Source: Lepraria neglecta
Taxonomy: Eukaryota; Ascomycota; Lecanoromycetes; Lecanorales; Stereocaulaceae
Direction of reading: 5' to 3'
Length of the DNA: 64,000 bases
NCBI GenBank assembly: GCA_033220425.1
Contig: CM065650.1
Location: forward strand, 2,232,001 to 2,296,000
In this document: piece by piece, positions 46,101-57,891 of the stretch
Numbering within the stretch: the first letter of the stretch is position 1
Layout: each line of letters begins with the position of its first letter
The notes under the pieces: model-generated
The model's input: the letters and a program-made list of their open reading frames with translations, nothing else
Told to the model about the DNA's origin: nothing
Databases searched by the model: none
Made by a program: the position numbers and the translations under genes

Positions 46101-49100
46101 TCTTGGTCAACTCGGAAACCACGGATTCTTCGCTATATATAGTCTTCGCTGCTAACGAATAATTATCTAGGTTAATAGGGTAGGTTTCTTCCGCCTTATA
46201 CTCTACTATCGAACCTATATATTATTAATAACTAATAATAAGAGGCGTATTATTTTCATTTCGGACGTTTATAAAGTCAACTCTAGAATCGATGAAATAA
46301 GTATATATACCTTCCGTATAGGGTTCGAAGAGGAAATCCCTATCAGGTAATAGTACCTTACTACTAACTATTATAGTAACCTAAGCTATAGACCGCGGTA
46401 GAACTTCCTGACGTTGTTCGGAGCGCACGATACGACGAATACGTATATTATCTCTAGCGGTAGTCTAAACTAGAACTGAGACGTTGTTATAGCTCCCGAA
46501 GATAACCTTATTACGTAGTAGGTTAATAGTAACCTATTTAGGTCCGAGGACATCTATTCCGATAAGCATATTTACCTTTAAATTATCTACAATATAGAAA
46601 TCTCGGGTAATCTTAATTATAACCGAGTCTCCTACTTCTGAATCTCCGTCTATATAGAAAGTAAGGGTAGTCTATTCGGCTATAGCGTGTCTATTTAAAC
46701 CGATTCCTCGTAGTATAATAGGTGATTTATATACCTTTACCTCGAAGGTAGGGATTCGCTTCTTTAGAAAGGTACGATCAATTATAGTCATTAGGCATCC
46801 TGTATCTAGGTATCTAGGCTCGCGAGGGGCGTTTAGGGATAAGGTAATTTGCCTAGTAAGATAGTACTATAAATAGAAAGATATACCGTTGAGTAATAAT
46901 AGAGGCGCCGTAGATTCGATCACTTCGCCTTTATTAACTACCTTCGTTAGTAGTAATACTTACTTAATTAATAGTACTGGTACCTCTTTGGCAGGTATAG
47001 GATTAACTAACTTCTTCGTAGAAGCCTTAGTACGGCGGTATATTTTCGCCTTAATATATATATAAAGTAGATTGTTTAAAGGAAAATCTGCCTTATAGTA
47101 ACGATATATAGAACGATATCCTATCTTCCTAGTTGATATATAGTATAATACCGCCACGAATCCTATATCGATATCTTCCTACTCCTTCTTCTCCTCGGGA
47201 GGGACTAATTCTTAAGCGTTATAGAAGTTCTTATCCGTGCCTATATAATAGGCGTAGGGATCCTAAGGATTATATTCCGGGCCAGCGAAATATCCTTCGG
47301 GAGATCTATCTGCTTCGTATCTATAGTTCTTATTCTGCAAGTCGTTAAAGTAGACTTCGTGACCGAAGTAGACCGGCTATATTAGGAGTACTAGTTAATC
47401 GTAATTCTAATTACCGTAGCTTCGATTACTATAGCCATATTGTCTCGGAGGGTAGTACGGGCGTCTACTACGGTTCCTATAGTTCTAATTCTATCGACTC
47501 GCGGAGTAAGGGTTTTAATTTAGCTATATATTTCCGGTAGTAATTATAAGGGGTTGCTTCGGAGGAGGAAGCGCGTTTCTTAGAGGCTAGTTCTAGCCTG
47601 CGGCTTAACTAGAAGCCTGCTAAGGTGGTTATATTATCTATATATTAGTAATATAAGCTGGCTAAGTATAAGGCGCTTGAGATAGATTTGAATAAAAAGG
47701 TTGTCCTAGCTACTAATATCTATATTGCGGAGGAAATCCTTCTATTATTATCGGTCTATTCTGCTAAAAAGGCCGCTACTAATATTACTATAGATAATAC
47801 GGTAATAAAGAGTACCTACCTTGCCGTCCCGGCGGCAAGAATTTCTCCTTACTAGAACGTTCGTGTTAATTATCTCTATCCTTTTTATATTCCCTAATTT
47901 CCTTTCGAGTATCCTTATACTATTACTCCTTCTATAACTATATTCGATACTATATTTCCTTCCTACTCTTCAGCTGCTCGATAAATTCTTAGAGGGTCGT
48001 ATTCGTAGTCGGAGGAGGAATCGTAGCCTAGAATTCTATATCAAGGTGATTCTATGCCTATATAGTCTATGCGTGTTCTTTAGTGATCCCGGCCTGTACT
48101 ATATATTTGGATACGTTCTAGACGTATACCGACGGGTTGTTTCGTTTACTCGTATCTCTCGAAGTATAGGACTATCGGCTTAGTTCTTCTAAAGCCGTAG
48201 ATATTATAATCTTGAAATAATCCTGTAACCTGGCAATTTGGCGTTGGAGGCCGGTTAGTAGCTATATTATAGTATCCTTCTCGTCCTAGGAAAGAATCTT
48301 AAGCTACCAGTTTACTGCCGCTCTACGGAAGTAACTATTTAGATTCTTTCTTACTATCTCTTCGCCTTTTATAATAGCGAAGTCTTAGGTACGACTATAG
48401 AAAGTATAGACTTCCCGGAAGATCAATTCTCTAGGATTCGGTATAATATTACTAGTACCCTAAGACTCTAGATAATCCGGGTAAAAGAAACCAAGTTCAT
48501 GGGCACGGAAAGCGCTACTACTAGATTGATTCGATTAACCGGCTTCTCCAGGTTCTCCGGTAGGGCCTAGTAGTCCTAGGGGTCTAACTGGACCTCAGAA
48601 CTCATATAGATTATAACTTGCCAGAGTATTATTTACCGCTTCTGGTACCGTAGCTCGTATAGCTTAAATTATAGCGTTATATAGTACAGTATCAACGCTA
48701 GGAGGGGCCTACGGTATCTCGCCATTTCCTTATTATTAGTTCCTTAGATTCTAAGGAGCTCTACGTTACTAGGGAGGAAACGGAGGCTAACCTCCCCTCT
48801 AGTTGAAATTTCTAAAGCCTAGTCCTCCTAATGAACTACTCTATCCGCTATTATTCCCTCCTATAGGTATTATAGTTGATCCGTTCGGGAATAAAACCCG
48901 CCTTATAATATTATCTATAGTATAGGTCTTATCTAGTAGAAGAAACTTCCTTAGGGCTAACGGACTAGCTGAAAGAGAACTAGATAGAGAGGGAACTAGT
49001 AAGGACCGCGAGGTTGATGAATACTAACGTGCTTTTCCTCGAGCTGCTTGTGAAATCCAAGGGCTTAGAAGCTTGTCTACGTCTTTAGGAGCTGGTTCGC

Positions 49101-50112
49101 TATAATATTATCCTACTTCCTTTTAGTCGATCTTCTAGACTTCGAAATATTTAGAGTCTCTATAAAATCTAACTCCCTTAATAAATATAGCGGAGGCCTC
49201 CGCGAGAGAAGAGGGATACTTCTAAGTAAGTAGAAATATAAAGGGATCTTCTTTCGCGTTAATTTCTAATAGATCGACTAAGAGAGCTCTACTATTTAAA
49301 CGACCACGTCTTATATAAGGTTCACTACCCCTAAGGATATCTACTGGCGGATTATATATATTAACGATTAAAAGAATAACTTGATAGTATAATATATTAA
49401 TGTTCTTTTCGTATACATCGACGTTATTCGCTAAGAAGGCGTTTAACTAGAAAGCAAGGTAAATAGTAAGGTCTAATAGCTTTGGCTTCTCCGCTTCTAG
49501 AGTAACTCCCGCTCGGCTTATAAGGAGCTCGTTATTAATAATTAACTAAAGAAGATATTTTCGTATTAAAGGAAAAGCTTTATTTAACGCAAGGTATAGA
49601 GGCGGTAACGTAATCTAGTAACTTAATTCTAGAAGAAATTCGTACCGCGCTAAGCGTTAGGGGCGAAATCCGGAAATGGAATAGCGCCCTAATAGAATTT
49701 GCTGGTATAGAACTATACGCAAAGTATACTAACGCAGAAGGTCGCTGGTATAGCTTCGTAGATATTATAGTTCTTGTAGCCTTATAGTATAGTTCAGACG
49801 GAAATAGATAAGGCGTCCTCGGCTCGGTCCGTTTGAAGTAGTAAGTGGTGGTAATAGTGCGATGATACACTAGTAATTTATAGCTACACTAAGCGAGTGC
49901 CTTTTAATAGCGTGGAATTGTAGGGATAGTTATAGATAAAGGCGAACTTAGTAGCGTAGGCCGTCTCGATCTACAGGAAGTGATTGGTACAGAAAATAGT
50001 ACTATCTTAGCGAATCAATAATGCTTAATAATTAATAATTCGTGATAGCGAAGGACTGGTGCCCTAAGGGCTGGTATACGGCGGGAATGAACATACTGCC
50101 GTTACTACCAAT

Positions 50113-50265
50113 TAGTAGGGTCTTAGTATAGATGAAATATACAACGCGCAAAGATCATAATAAACGAGTTATTAGGGTTGAATGAGTTGTTGATTCTTTC
50201 TAGCTACTAAGCGGAAGAAATACATAAGGCAAGCGCAAGCGCTTACTAATCTAGTAACCATAATA
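50113..50265 (-). repeat. Gypsy LTR, inner right copy
   Basis: 153 bp. On the minus strand its end is followed by TTGGTAGTAACGG (50112-50100), a TGG-starting primer-binding-site candidate. Confidence 0.85.
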
Positions 50266-50281
50266 GTTCGTTGCTACCAAT

Positions 50282-50434
50282 TGGCAGGGTCTTAGTATAG
50301 ATGAAATATACAACGCGCAAAGATCACAATGAACGAGTTATTGGGGTTGAATGAGTTATTAATTCTTTCTAGCTACTAAGCGGAAGAAATACATAAGGCA
50401 AGCGCAAGCGCTTACTAATCCAGTAACTATAACA
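50282..50434 (-). repeat. Gypsy LTR, outer right copy
   Basis: 153 bp with TG..CA ends, followed by the CTTTA duplication. A 16-bp spacer (50266-50281), which on the minus strand reads ATTGGTAGCAACG, separates it from the inner copy. Confidence 0.85.
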
Positions 50435-52952
50435 CTTTATTTCTTTGAATTATATACCTTTATAACGATAGCGTATAGTAATCGGTATACTAAAGACGTC
50501 CTAGACCAAGTATAAATAGGCTAGGTAATTAAGAATATAGCCTCCTATACCAAGCCTCCCCGAGACGTTAGTCTATATATACTACGATAGTTAACTAACG
50601 ACGTGACGTAATAGTTTAAGGCCATTCTAGTCCTTTAAGAAGGTATACTACTATAGTAGATTAGCTTTTATAGCTATAGTAATATATAGGATAGCTACTA
50701 GCCTCCGAATTATATTAAAAAGTCGCCTTAAGAAGGCCCTTCCTAGAACTATAATTTTGGTAGTAAATAATAGGAAACCGACTACTAACTCGAGCTCTAA
50801 ATATAGGATTATAGGCCTGTTAAGGAGGCCTTACGCTATAATTCTTGTTCTATCTAGCTTATCTAGAGGGAGTTATACCTATATAAGGATACTATCGAAT
50901 TCAATTCCTATAAAGTCGGCTTTTATACCTATCGCATCCTTCGAATAGTTAACTAACAGGCCTAATTCGTTATATACTTGATCGAATTGATAGCTATATA
51001 TAATAGTATTAGCTTATAGTACTAGAATAGCGAAGAAGTTATCTAAATAGTATAATACTATAGCCTATAGTAATAGTGCGGTTATAATCTAGTTAACCGC
51101 CTTTATAAATAGATTAAAGAGGAATAGTACTATACGTAAACTAAAGGGTAGATAGCGTTCTTTCTAGTAGAAACTATTATAGTAGAAACCTAGTAGCTAC
51201 TAGTCTAATATAGCTACTAGAATATAACGAAAGGCGTCTTTCAGGTCTCGCTTAACGAATTAAGCCCCTAGACCTTATTATAGCAGTGTATCTACGGTAT
51301 TATCGTATATTATATATTCTAGAGTACCCTAATCGTAAAGTATACCGTTATTAACTAAGCTGCCGTATAGGAATAAGAGGTTATAAATATATCTAACCCC
51401 TATCGTACTTTAGAACCAATCCTAGCAGCGAATAGACGTACTAAGGCTCCGTTTGATAGTCTACTTGAGTTAACTAGTTATACTAAAGCTATTTATGAAG
51501 GTCCGTAGTTAATATATCTAGTACTATACGTACTAATTAGTAGTTTTAACTGAGGTGTTAGAGGTCTATACCTCTATACCCGATTTTTGCCCCCTTCTAA
51601 AGAATAGCTACTAGGGTCTTGGCGAAGGTTCGATCGGGGTGATTCTTTAACTATTTATACTAACTATTAATGCGTAATAGGCCCTAATAGGGTAGATCTA
51701 GATCGGATAGGTCGATGAGTAAGTATAGAAAACCTTCTACTATATATAGTAGCGTTATAGGTATCTGCGGGTACTCTAGGAGTTATTTCGACTTGGAAAT
51801 TCGATTTACTAGTAGTATTAAATTAGTATTATTCGAGGCCGAGTTAGCCCTTGAGTACGTATTCGCTAGGTAATTTTACTAATATATAGAATAGATATAA
51901 AAATACCTATAGTAGTCACGTAGATAGTAGCCGCTATTGAATAATCTATATGTAAATAGGCCTGAAGAGGAGGGTTTTAAGGCGCTACTACCTATATATA
52001 ATCTAGTATTACCCTATACGGATATCCTTCGGACTAAGAGGTCTAAATAGTATCTATTATCAATCGACTAGGCTACTAGATTATCCTAGCTACTTAGGAT
52101 GTATATAGTAACGAACACGTGATAGTATACGCGGATAGAGTTAAATTTATAGTATATATATAGCTCTATAAGGCGAAAACGGTAGTCCGAAAGGGCTACC
52201 TATAACTATATACTTACTATAGAGTACGTATAGTAATAAACGGCCTAGCTATATACCTCGAAATACTATAGGAGGTATACTAACTCGTTAGTCTCCTAGA
52301 TTATATCGCTATCTATATAATTAGTATAGTTATAGACTAGCTTTATAAGGTATTCTATTTTAAATATTCTAAAGAAGATTTACTTAAAATACTTAATATT
52401 AATAGTATAATAGCGCTTATAAAGACTAAGAAAGGGTTTTTTACCTTCGGTATACCTAAAAGAGACTATTAGACTATTTCCCTCCTTCGAGTCTATACTA
52501 GAAATAGATAAATAGTAATAACGATAACGGCGACGGCGACTATATAACTTATAGACTTAATAGCGATCCTAGTAATCGCGCTGGTCCTTTAGCGCCGCTA
52601 GGTAGTATTTTAACTCGCGAATTTAATTATAGTAACTAGGAGGAGGTATTTCGTCGATAAGGCTTGGGCTGATAGTTCCCGAAGAGGTAGTAGATACCTA
52701 TAATTCGGGAGGGGGGTGTAGTATCCCTCCGAGTAGCTATTTTGGCTTGTTTGCAGTTCTTAGAGGAGGTCTTAGAGGCCGTCTTGGAGGCTTTCTTAGA
52801 GGCTTTCTTAGAGGTAGCTAATTTACGTATAGCGATAGCTATAACTAGATAATACTAAGGTATTTATACTTAGAAAGAGGGGGGAAGAATATAAGTATAG
52901 ATAGGATGAAAGGATAGATAGACTAATATATATATAGGCTTAATTACTATAA

Positions 52953-53132
52953 AAAGAACTGCTATAGCTCTAAAAGAGATATACTCAACTAAAGAGCTAA
53001 CTACTGGTAGGATGCTTATATAAATAGTGCTCTCAGGAAGCACAGATCTCTCGCTATAGCCTATGGTTATAGCGCATGGCTGAAACCGCATCTGATCATG
53101 AGACACACTAACCTACAGTCCCACTGTAGCGA
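52953..53132 (-). repeat. A1 repeat of the YR retrotransposon
   Basis: 180 bp, nearly collinear with A2 at 38332-38511. A1 keeps more CA and TG dinucleotides than A2. Confidence 0.8.
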
Positions 53133-53186
53133 ATTAAATGCGACTCGCTCCTTCCCCTGTTCAGGGACGATTGATGTACACTCCAC

Positions 53187-54679
53187 ATGGCTTCCAACCA
53201 AGGCTTCGGATATGACGGCCTGCTGCCTCCACCGCCTGGAGTGACGGTGAATTTTGTCAATCCACCCTCGATATCCGACCGTCTCATTATCGTCAGTATC
53301 ATCTGACCCATCTTGGCGGCACTTTTTGTAGCCGCACGTTGCGCCTCCAAGACATTGTCTGGGGGTTGGGGATGGGATGACTGTCAGTATCTTCCCTCCA
53401 GCGAAGCTATGCGCCCTTTCCTCGACTGAATTGACATTGTGCGATCAGACGCGGAAATCACTGGACTCGTACGTTACATATCGTCGATCCAATTCGATTG
53501 TGGAAGGTGACAGCTTATTATGCCAGGTTTTCTCCGTCGCATTATCCGTCGTCAGTATTGTCCGTAAGTCGAACATGCCTGCCCTGCTCTTTGCACCGTC
53601 GTCGCTCATCTGTCAATTAGCTGGTCAGCACTATGGAGTCGGACGTCATATTTGGGACGTACCGAAAACGTGGTTGGTCCCATATCTGAAGGTCAGTTCT
53701 GCCATGGGCCTGGACGTAGTCAGAAGGCTGACATGACGGCGTATCAGTATATCTACGCCCAGACTATCATCTATGCCGTTGGGCTGTACTTCGTGAAACT
53801 GTCGCTCCTGATTCTCTTGTATCGCGTATTCGGCGTCAACCGGCACTTCCGATGGGCCAATTGTGCCCTCGTGGCCTTCTGGACGGTATACTCTCTGACC
53901 ATTACTCTTGTTAGCTTCTTTCAGTGCACCCCGGTCCATAAGGCGTGGGCTCCGGAGGTAGATGGACACTGTCTCGACCTGGTCAAGCTTGGTGTCGCCT
54001 CTGGTTATATCAACATCGCTACTGATCTCTTAATTTTGCTCTTGCCAATCCCCATGGTCTGGTCCTTACAGCTTTCAGCAAAGATTAGATTAGCCGTTAT
54101 GGCCATCTTCGCTACTGGCATTTTGTGAGTCGGTGTCGATTCGCTTATGACATACCCCAGCCGGCTAACTTGGCTTACCAGTGTCATTGCCACGACTATC
54201 GTGCGCCAAATCCAGGTTGTCAAAACGGTTGGCGGCACAGACAGTACATACTTCTCATGCAACAGTGATATGTGGCTGTAAGTTGACATTCTCGGCTCGT
54301 AACTACACGGGAAGCTGACGGGGTGTACAGCGTTATTGAAGTCAACGTTTCCATCATCTGCGGTTGTATGCCGACACTGAAGCCCCTACTGCGGCATACT
54401 ATCTGGCGTAAAGAGACCAAAAATTCGCGGGGGTCCAATTACGACCACAAATCCCACTCGATTCCCAAAGTCTTCAATCCCAGGAAATCGAATAGGGATA
54501 CATTGATGGACGCCAGCTACATCGAGTTGGGCCCGCCCAGAACGAACAGGGACGTGCATATTACTGCTGACGACTCGTTCATGAAAACGTCGTCGTTAGA
54601 TCAGGACAACGGTGGGATCGTCAAGACGGACACTTTTGGACAGGTTGTACACTACAAGGGGCATGAGGGCTCCCCCTGA
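53187..54679 (+). pseudogene. PTH11-like rhodopsin-fold membrane receptor, interrupted
   Basis: Seven-span fungal receptor-type protein of the large PTH11/rhodopsin-domain family. The start is MASNQGFGYDGLLPPPPGV followed by NFVNPPSISDRL, the typical N-terminus, but an in-frame TGA follows at 53304-53306 and the frame changes soon after. Downstream exons are good: one ending 53691 (HYGVGRHIWDVPKTW), then 53748-54124 (YIYAQTIIYAVGLYFVKLSLLI, RVFGVNRHFRWANCALVAFW, FQCTPVHKAW), 54182-54277 and 54331-54679, joined by GTCAGT..CAG, GTGAGT..CCAG and GTAAGT..ACAG introns. The C-terminal tail is cytosolic and Ser/Thr-rich. It starts 55 bp from the RIP-altered element, so spill-over mutation of its 5' part is plausible; sequencing error is the alternative. 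Confidence 0.7.
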
Positions 54680-55147
54680 AGGGGGTTGGTTGGTGGAAGC
54701 AGTCTCCCAGTATAAAAGAATCCGGTGTTTTTTTTCCCCATTGTATACCACCATTGGATTTATTCTACTTGTGTATCAACGCGATTGAAGCCTGTCAACG
54801 ATCTGGGCCAACATCGTTAGGCCAACATCTGCGCGCATCTACCATTTCTGCTCCCCACGTGCCAATCTCGCCAACCGCCGTCCTATCAGCTGCTCTCAAT
54901 CCTAGCACAGTAGTATCAGTCCAAGTCTCCCAGCGGCGCTGTCACAATCGTCTAACAGACAGCTCCTGAAACGGGATTGGCCAGGGCTGATATCATGGTA
55001 TCGCACGTACGTAGTATGCATGCCACCCGTTATGCATGCCACCCGTTATGCATGCCACCCGTTGGTCTTCGGATTCCCACGCCGCGCCAGTATCAGAGAG
55101 CTCTACGATTGCCGCTTTCACCTTTACGGCGTCCACGGTCGCGTATA
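54680..55147. repeat. Intergenic with a 3 x 16-bp tandem repeat
   Basis: TATGCATGCCACCCGT is repeated three times exactly at 55015-55062; each copy holds the palindrome ATGCAT. No gene is supported in the rest. Confidence 0.8.
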
Positions 55148-55555
55148 CAGTAAACCTTCATTAATAGCGATATTCTAGAGAGCGATAACTTGGCTATAGC
55201 GATTAAATCTCGCTGCAAAACAGGAATCCTCACACATCCTACCGTTATCCTCCTTTTTTCGATTATCGTTAGCTTTTATGAAAAATTTGGTGGATATCGC
55301 TCTAAAGGAGGTGTATTTTATATAAATTACCATTAAGTTCTGGCGTATAGGACTGAATGTTATGGTATTTTTAGTAATTTTTATAGGTAGGCTAAGGTGG
55401 GCCAAGGTGGGTCAAAGTTTTGTTGGATTTTAGTCAGTTTTTAGCCTGTTATTTATTTAAAAAAGGACCCTGCCAAGACTTTCTTTATGGCGATAACTTC
55501 CATATAGCGATGCAATCCTTATGCAAAACACTATTGCTATAACCAAGGCTTACTG
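55148..55555. mobile_element. Tc1/mariner (pogo/Fot-like) MITE
   Basis: 408 bp starting CAGTAAACCTTCATTAATAG and ending with its imperfect inverted complement, CTATAACCAAGGCTTACTG. It is flanked by TA on both sides (55146-55147 and 55556-55557), the target site of this superfamily. There is no open frame for a transposase. The AGCGATA motif recurs in both subterminal regions. Confidence 0.7.
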
Positions 55556-56592
55556 TATGGCAAGGCGCCAAAATTGGCTGATATTGGTTGAAGACTGGTG
55601 GTCGCCAGAATTAGCTGATTGGCTGAAAGCTGGGTAGTCGGTTTTGAGACGTCCCGAGGTCTATCCCCATCGCCCCGAGGTTTGCCCCACAATCAAGGCT
55701 GTCCCACAGCCTTGGTCTAGTCCCTTTCACTGATGTCCATCCCTCACCCCCGAGATCCATCCCTCAGCCAAGGGCTGTCCCTCAGCCTTGGCCTATTCCC
55801 CTTTGTCGAGGTCCAGTACTGCAATGCGTGGGCTAGTCGCCGAATCTTGTTAATGTCCGTAATCATGTTCTCGCAGGATCGCCTCTCTAGATATGATTTA
55901 GTTCAAGCCATGAGGCTGAAAGTGCGGGGCTTGTATGAAGACGCTATTTGCAACATCTACCGACCTTCTGTACGCAATTTTGGTATCATATCGAAGCATG
56001 ATGTCCTCCCAACCACGACATGTCTTATCGTTTCCAAGCAATGCGTCAGAAGAATGGCCTTACACAAGCCGTTACTTCAATAGAGAGACCATGAGTGCTA
56101 GACAAGTCCAGCAAATAATCCAGAAGATGAAGTTCGAGGAGGGGCGGATACTCGATTGTTTACAGGTTAGGAGAGATGCGAGTCAGTACAGTACGTGATG
56201 TCTTTGGCAGTCATTGTAAATTTACAGTTAAGTGAGGAAGTCTTCAAAAGTAAACTCGACCTGAGTACGGGAGAGGCAAGAACGAGATTCTGGTAGTCTT
56301 CCCAAATAAGATATTTTCATATTTCACCTTGTTTATGGTCTTAGATAAAAGACCGAGGTGCCACAAGACAACGTGCAGTATGAAGTATTGTAAGTAAGAC
56401 CGTCATCTGACTGCATGAACGCTAAGGGAGCATAGCTTCATACGAGATAAAGGACGAGGTGGAGGAGACGTCTTAGAGATCGCCAAATCGTCATGGCTAT
56501 GGCTTCTCGAAGCAAAGGCCATCCACCCGCTTTTCATCAAAATGCTCTTCTATACAAAATGGATGGGCACCTACTGCACTTCTACGACTTAA
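55556..56592. other. Decayed region, no recognised gene
   Basis: Contains GAGGTC/CCAAGGCTG-type short palindromic repeats near 55660-55800 and a plus-strand frame at 55935-56198 (87 codons, with QVQQIIQKMKFEEGRILDC) without a domain. Confidence 0.4.
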
Positions 56593-56784
56593 GAAGCCGA
56601 GCGGATCCATCGACAAGCGTTGGCATTGAGGGAAAGGGTGCTGGGCAAAGAGCATCCTGATACGCTGACCAGCATGAACAATCTGGCAGAGGTGTTGCGC
56701 AGTCAAGGCAATCACGAAGAGGCCGAACGGGTCCATCGACAAGAGTTGGCGCTGAAGGAAAAGAAGGTCAGGACTGATAAATGA
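56593..56784 (+). pseudogene. Fragment of a tetratricopeptide (kinesin-light-chain type) repeat protein
   Basis: The frame AERIHRQALALRERVLGKEH, then PDTLTSMNNLAEVLRSQG and HEEAERVHRQELALKEK, is one full and one partial TPR of the 42-residue type used as the sensor of many fungal NLR proteins. A TAA directly precedes it and a TGA follows the second repeat, and no NB-ARC is nearby. It is a remnant. Confidence 0.75.
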
Positions 56785-57435
56785 GAGTAAAGTTTTCTTT
56801 GACAGCACAGCACCAAGCCAAAGCCTTCACCCTAGGGAGCTGGCCGTAGTCTATATGCGCTAGCAGCATCCAGTATAAAAATTACATTTAAATCTTTTAT
56901 AAGATAACTATATATAAAATGCATGACTTTGTAAAGGACGTACTTAATCTTACAATGAGGTAGTTACACAATATACTAAGTTGCTAGCTATCTATCTTAG
57001 CGTTTAAACAGAATACATAGGGGAATGACATCGTAGAATATTAATTGTATGCCCACTGAAGAGATTTTTCTGAAATATTCAATAATGACGCTTTAGAACG
57101 GAGCTCAAGTCGAGGCTTCCTGTACATTTGTGACATTTGCATACTGCAAAGCCATTTGATATCATTATTGCCATGCTTTTTATACATAGGACATCGAGAG
57201 TGTATGCAGCCTTAAGCAGCTCTTAAAACAGTCATTGCTCTTGAAACAGTCATTGCTCTTGAAACAGTCATTGCCGTCTTTCTCATGACAACCATAGGGT
57301 TTGGCCGATAACTTAGATCCGTTCCCTCACTGGCCGATGTTTACGTGGGCAGTATACTAGGTTCATATACCTATTTTACGGATATGACAAGAACTCATCA
57401 TAAAAACTGAAGCCGACGGTTCTTGGAAGCCCTCG
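56785..57435. other. Intergenic, AT-rich, nothing recognised
   Basis: Only a short direct repeat (TTGAAACAGTCATTGC, two and a half copies at about 57225-57272) is visible. Confidence 0.5.
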
Positions 57436-57753
57436 TTGCTTACGAATGAGGGCTCCTTATTTTCCTCTGCCGACGGCATGACAAATATCACGCAAATTGA
57501 TCTTTTCCGTGGCGGTTTAATAGGAGTGAGGCCAGCAATTGGACTATCACAACTACTACTAGCTGGAATGGCAAGCGCCGCTGCTTTAGGGCATAAAACA
57601 GTAATAGAGAGATTGCTCCGACAAAATGCCAATGTCAATGCTAGCAGAACGGCGTTTCAAGCAGCGGCAGGGGGTGGTCATCTAGCTGTGGTCGAAAGGC
57701 TACGCGTTGCAGGTGCTACATATAGAAGAAATCAACACATAAGAGGTGGCTAA
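57436..57753 (+). pseudogene. Ankyrin-repeat protein fragment
   Basis: About 105 codons with two ankyrin repeats: ASAAALGHKTVIERLLRQNA followed by VNASRTAFQAAAGGGHLAVVERLRVAGA. No proper start (first ATG at 57478 is inside) and no other domain. Together with the TPR fragment 650 bp upstream it fits relics of one or two NLR-type genes. Confidence 0.65.
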
Positions 57754-57891
57754 CTCAGCCAGCTTGATACCAGACCAAAGTATCTAAATGGCGACAACGA
57801 TTTGATCTTGCTTGCTCCTGAGATGCTCATCTTGAAAAACAAAATTTAAGATTTAAACCAGACAAACTATACACAAGGGCCGATATTCTGG

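Larger units (their letters stand above)
40008..50434 (-). mobile_element. Ty3/Gypsy LTR retrotransposon fossil, nested
   Basis: About 10.4 kb with 153-bp LTRs at 40008-40160 and 50282-50434 and an extra LTR copy at 50113-50265. The target duplication CTTTA is intact at 40003-40007 and 50435-50439. Coding traces on the minus strand run from gag (about 49.9-47.5 kb) and a zinc-knuckle-like stretch (47.1 kb) through protease, reverse transcriptase (about 45.6-45.3 kb), RNase H and integrase (about 44.2-43.4 kb), with the integrase tail near 43.2 kb. The order of RT before integrase is that of Ty3/Gypsy. It is structurally whole but broken by very many RIP-type changes. The LTRs differ mainly in that way, so age cannot be read from divergence. 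Confidence 0.8.
38129..53132 (-). mobile_element. Tyrosine-recombinase retrotransposon (Ngaro/PAT-like), decayed, with a nested Gypsy
   Basis: Read on the minus strand, the order is A1 repeat (53132-52953), a coding region with a reverse-transcriptase-like stretch (about 51.7-50.5 kb), the inserted Gypsy (50434-40008), an RNase H-like stretch ending in an LADNLSRF motif (about 40.0-39.75 kb), a tyrosine-recombinase-like stretch (about 39.7-38.7 kb), then B1, A2 and B2. A1/A2 and B1/B2 form the split direct repeats typical of Ngaro and PAT elements. Without the insertion it is about 4.6 kb, the normal size. It is broken throughout by many changes of RIP type and cannot be active. It is older than the Gypsy it hosts. 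Confidence 0.7.
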
